Assembly (NCBI GenBank): GCA_000711775.1
Contig: ARYC01020190.1
Span: 1 to 64,000 of the forward strand
Source: Oxytricha trifallax
Lineage: Eukaryota > Ciliophora > Spirotrichea > Sporadotrichida > Oxytrichidae
Reading direction: 5' to 3'
Length of the DNA: 64,000 nt
Shown here: piece by piece, positions 60,223-64,000 of the stretch
How positions within the stretch are numbered: the first letter of the stretch is position 1
Layout of the letters: each line of letters begins with the position of its first letter
Made by a program: the position numbers and the translations under genes
The notes under the pieces: generated by a model
The model's input: the letters and a program-made list of their open reading frames with translations, nothing else
Database searches by the model: none
Told to the model about the DNA's origin: nothing

Positions 60223-60979
60223 AGTAAAGGATGAAAAGTTTGTATTGCAGATTTATTTTTATTTTAAGATTTTCCTTCAATTTGCTTAATTAACAAGAAA
60301 GATAATAATTCTAATAAATTTGAGTTAGATCTCTGCCTCTCATTTTCATTTTTCTAAGAAAGTATTTGTGAAAAATCAAAAACATACTATTAAACTATTA
60401 AAGTCTCCAACAATAAAACTATAAACTTCAAGATCAGCCATAATGCTTTAGTTTATTACAATTAGGCATTCAATTACATAATAAATATTAAAAATATTTC
60501 CTGAGTTTACTTTTTTAAAGCCTGAATAAATTTCAATACATTAAATATACAAATAGTTTATAATTTTCACATAAATTATGTTATTGAAATCAAAAAATTA
60601 AAACATAATAGGCAAAATTACCATCATAATTTATAAGTAATAATAACTTTTCAACTTTAAAATAAAATTCAAAAAGAATTTAGAAATATTAACATATTAA
60701 GGTGAATTTAGATGTTATTATTTTTTAATATGTAATACTATAATCAAATATTTATTGAAAAAGATATTAATATTACTTATATCAATGCCTTAGTATGAGT
60801 ATGATTAATAAAGCTTTAAGATTAAAGATTTTGGAAATTTAAAAATATGTATGGCATAATTTTCCTTATTTAGTTTAAAATGTTTCTAATGATAATCTTC
60901 TAGAAATTAATTATTTATAATTAAAAATTTTAAATTTATAATATAATTCATATTAAAACATTTTGTCGAATAATTTTAG
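60223..60979. other. AT-rich intergenic DNA
   Basis: About 760 bp of very AT-rich DNA after the UBA1 stop. Nothing further recognised. Confidence 0.5.
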
Positions 60980-62818
60980 GGTACTAAATATTGTTATTCT
61001 AAAGGATAATCTTAGTAACATCCAAGTTATCAACAGCCTTTTTAATTAGCAGTGCTCCAATTGAAAAAGATACATTATTCTAAATAATAAAACATAATAT
61101 TACAACAATTATGTTTTTACTTTTAAGACCTTATTTCTAGCAGGAATAAGCTTCAAATTTTAATTGCTATTTATGTTCTTAGATCTCACTATACTTTGAT
61201 ATTTTTCATTCTATTCAATCTTAAATTTACAAAAGTTTCCAAAACAAACTGGTTAAACTTTCGAAGATCTCCAATCTGGAAGGAAGTCTTTAATTATTTT
61301 TGTGCTTCCAAAACCTTAAAATTCATCGTCGTAGCCTTAACCCTTTTACTTATAGTATCCATCATAATCGTTATCTACTGTCTATAAAATGAGGTTATTG
61401 TTAGATTTTTAAAAGTAAATTTATAATAAAACTTACTCTTGTGGAGGAAATTTAATATTCTTGACCTCTTCTAAGATAAATCATTTCATCTCTAACCCCT
61501 AGAAATACAATATTGCCCTAAATATCTGAAATAAACTTCATTTGTATGCGTTTTATGTCAATGCCTACTGTACTCTCAATGAAACTTATCAATACTTTAG
61601 CTTGTTCTTAAACCAAGATCGATTGTAATTTAAAAATTATAATCATGACTTATAATTGGAAAATTGAGTTTACACTTATTCGTTTATTAAGCAATTTAGA
61701 CTTTTAATTAGTTGTTGATTGATTTTTTACTCGAGCTGCTTGGTTAACTTATTCTTAAAAACTTCAAATTTTGGTGGCTGTTCTTTTACATACCTCTGAT
61801 ATTGTAAAATGAAGCAACCTCCTTTCGTTATTTTATTGGCCTTTTGAACAATTTAATTTTGTAATTATGCTGCTTAAAAACTAGTAAGAGTTCCTGCCAT
61901 TAAATTCATTTATTGCTGTTCTCTTTCAGAAAAGTCTGTCTTGAATTCTTACGATCCTTTTGAAAATATGTAAGTTTAGATCATTCGGATTTCTGAAAGT
62001 TTGTCATGTAAAATTTGATACAATTCATAAGGCTTTACAGGTCTGCTCTCTTACTCGTGAAATTTAACAAAAGCAATATATGGTAAGTTCATATCCTCTT
62101 TGATTTTATCTTTGTAAGCCCCAGGTGGTCGTTTTAAGATGTCAGAAACAAAAGAATTTAATGGTTTCTAATCAATGTCGTATTTGCCTGTGGGCATCTT
62201 TCTTAAAGTTTAGCTTTTAGAAATTGTGATAAAATCTCTTTAACTTATCTAATCAATAGACATGTTTGAGGGCTGCTTCATTCTTAATTGTTGAAACTAT
62301 TTAGGCAGTGTCTCTTAATCCTATTGCTGTCCTTCAATTTATTAAATGATTGTAGGGCTTAGAGTATCTCCTAAAATTTGACTTTGATTGGTCAAAGGTG
62401 ATTGTTTATACAAAGAGATAAATAAATCAGTGGCATTTAATTTGTTTTATTTTTTCCTTAAAACAGCGCCATCTCGTTTTGAATTAAAATACCAAGCCAT
62501 TATTGCATTACCAGATACAAATATTGTATCTGGAATTTTGATAGGACACTTTTTCTCAATTTTATTGAATATTTCAAAGAAATATGAATCTGAAATTTTC
62601 TTTAAGAATCCAGTTTCATCTACTTTTGGCCTGAGTAAATCATTAAATTTTTTAGTTTTATCTAGGTTATTCTCACTTAAAATTATGCTTTATACTTTAT
62701 TCTAAAGTTTTGGTCTAATCTTTCTTGGAATCTTATTTTATGGAGAATTTCTTAAAGTGCTATTAAAACTGCTATTATCTTTTGACGATATTTACCGAAG
62801 ATCATCATTTAAATTCAT
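60980..62818 (-). CDS. unknown protein, possibly ending in leucine-rich repeats, 3' incomplete
   Basis: ATG 62818 opens MNLNDDLRQISSKDNSSFNS, and the frame runs without TGA to about 61680 (PDTIFVSGNAIMAWYFNSKR, LKRPPGAYKDKIKEDMNLPY). After introns or IESs (about 61620-61680, 61388-61440 and 61095-61120) it continues with AKVLISFIESTVGIDIKRIQ, DYDGYYKQKGQGYDDEFQGF and finally LIKKAVDNLDVTKIILQNNN. The last segment looks like a leucine-rich repeat strand but is too short to be sure. No stop was found before coding sense fades near 60980, so a further segment probably lies elsewhere. Divergent from the next gene, with 250 bp between the two starts. Confidence 0.65.
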
Positions 62819-63071
62819 TTTTGTAATTTATATATTACAAATTTCTATATTTGCCAGTTTATTAAACTTTGTCAATTTTTAACATTGCTGACAATTAATC
62901 TAACTCAAATTTCAGCAAGAACAGCAGCCCTACAAAGCCATTAAAGTACTAATATATTGAAACTTTATACCACATATTTATAGTAAATCCTATAATGCAT
63001 AAAATAAATACGGATATTAATCAGGGAGTTTGGTAAGTCAAGCTTCAACTGTTCGAAACTAAGATCAAAAT

Positions 63072-64000
63072 ATGAGTAACTATAATAGACCCCCTAGACA
63101 CTTAAATAAAACTATATATGCCGATAATTACAGTTCACTTTACAAAGCTGTGTCAATTTGTTAGAAATGCTATGTTATTTACACAATACTCTCTGAATTC
63201 CTCGACTCTAATGATTAGAGCAAGATATAGAGATTGTTGGCTTATTAGGAATAAATGAAGGAAGAGGATGAAGAGAGAAAATAATAAATTAATTAGAAAA
63301 ATGAGAGTTAATAGAATTCAGAGAGAAGATAGAGCCTTAATGAAAACTAAGATTATTGCAAAACATAAATAAGTTACTATTAAAATGAAATTATTGACTT
63401 ACTTTTATAAAAAATGTTTATTTAATTACAAACTTCATGAGCAATAGCTAATAAGCATACAATCCCAAGAATAATCTAAACCAGTAACAAAGAAAACACT
63501 ATAAAAGAAAAATGTAACAATGAATTTTAACTAAATTGATAAAGAATTTGGGATATCTTAACTAATGAAGAAAAAGACTTTAATGCTAAATGATATGCAA
63601 CACTAAAACTCAGAGAATATATTGAATTCCTAATAACTGAAGTCTATTTTACTTGCCAATCATAGAATCTCACTGCCTTTGACTAGAAAGTTCACTCTTG
63701 GAAAAATGAAATTTAACTAAACTTTACAATCGTCAGCATTCATAAAATCAAATAGTTTGATTAGAATGGATACTTAACTTATAGATTAAAGTATCATAAA
63801 TTTAACTAGACCTACTGAGATTACGAAAATAAGAGAGCCATAAAAAATATCCTACAAGATCAATTTGCAAAGTCAAGTCAAGAAAAATTTGATTTCACTA
63901 AAGACAAACTTACTAAACATACAATCTTAATCACCATCTAAAAGTTAAATCAATAATTCTGCCATGTTTACTTTCTCTAAACCCCCAATTAGCAATGTAA
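63072..64000 (+). CDS. unknown basic, Gln-rich protein, 3' cut by window end
   Basis: ATG 63072 opens MSNYNRPPRHLNKTIYADNY, followed by SICQKCYVIYTILSEFLDSN and a charged helix (QEQMKEEDEERKQQINQKNE). The frame meets TGA near 63440. After a short interruption (about 63415-63450, intron or IES, not resolved) a second open frame runs to the window end with SKPVTKKTLQKKNVTMNFNQ and LTRPTEITKIREPQK. No family recognised. The upstream 250 bp are presumably the shared promoter region with the divergent gene. Confidence 0.6.

Noticed and set aside
1..64000. CRISPR arrays, bacterial operons, tRNA, rRNA and telomeric C4A4 repeats
   Set aside because: None seen. Genetic code, introns and gene content are ciliate nuclear, and the tandem repeat is a satellite without spacers.

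Overview
The window looks like germline (micronuclear) DNA of a stichotrich spirotrich ciliate of the Oxytricha/Stylonychia/Tetmemena type. It is very AT-rich. Real reading frames are open only if TAA and TAG are read as glutamine and TGA alone as stop. Introns are short (about 20-115 nt, GT..AG). Genes are also broken by non-intron segments bounded by short direct repeats (pointers) that restore the frame exactly when one copy and the intervening DNA are removed. These behave as internal eliminated sequences (IESs) between macronuclear-destined segments (MDSs). At least two genes, and probably a third, also have segments out of order or inverted. No telomeric repeats, tRNA or rRNA genes were seen. 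The genus is an inference.

Layout. 1-694: start of an unknown coiled-coil gene (-). 0.86-9.9 kb: a large fibronectin type III repeat protein in two opposed blocks. 9.93-12.13 kb: nested foldback elements. 13.16-15.93 kb: a 381-bp satellite array. 17.6-23.45 kb: four hotdog thioesterase (THEM2/ACOT13-like) paralogues on the minus strand, with a 1.4-kb foldback element carrying a 6-bp target duplication between two of them. 23.6-43.3 kb: a scrambled Bld10/Cep135 basal-body gene in four blocks (+,+,-,+ in protein order). Five other genes lie in its gaps: a PG-rich ciliary-type candidate, a large coiled-coil protein, a Q/N-rich protein, methionine aminopeptidase 1 and a small charged protein. 43.4-55.2 kb: VPS13, colinear but cut by IESs. 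55.46-60.22 kb: ubiquitin-activating enzyme E1 (UBA1), split by conventional IESs and with an internal block inverted. 60.98-62.82 kb (-) and 63.07 kb to the end (+): two divergent unknown genes.

The most notable content is the architecture. Scrambled genes have pointers that can be read by eye (for example a 16-bp inverted pointer in UBA1 and a 13-bp pointer in Bld10), whole genes sit inside the eliminated spacers of another gene, and foldback elements are inserted inside one another. The encoded functions are mostly housekeeping or cytoskeletal: lipid transfer, ubiquitin activation, N-terminal Met removal, basal body assembly and acyl-CoA metabolism. They share no pathway; they are neighbours only in the germline and probably end up on separate macronuclear nanochromosomes.
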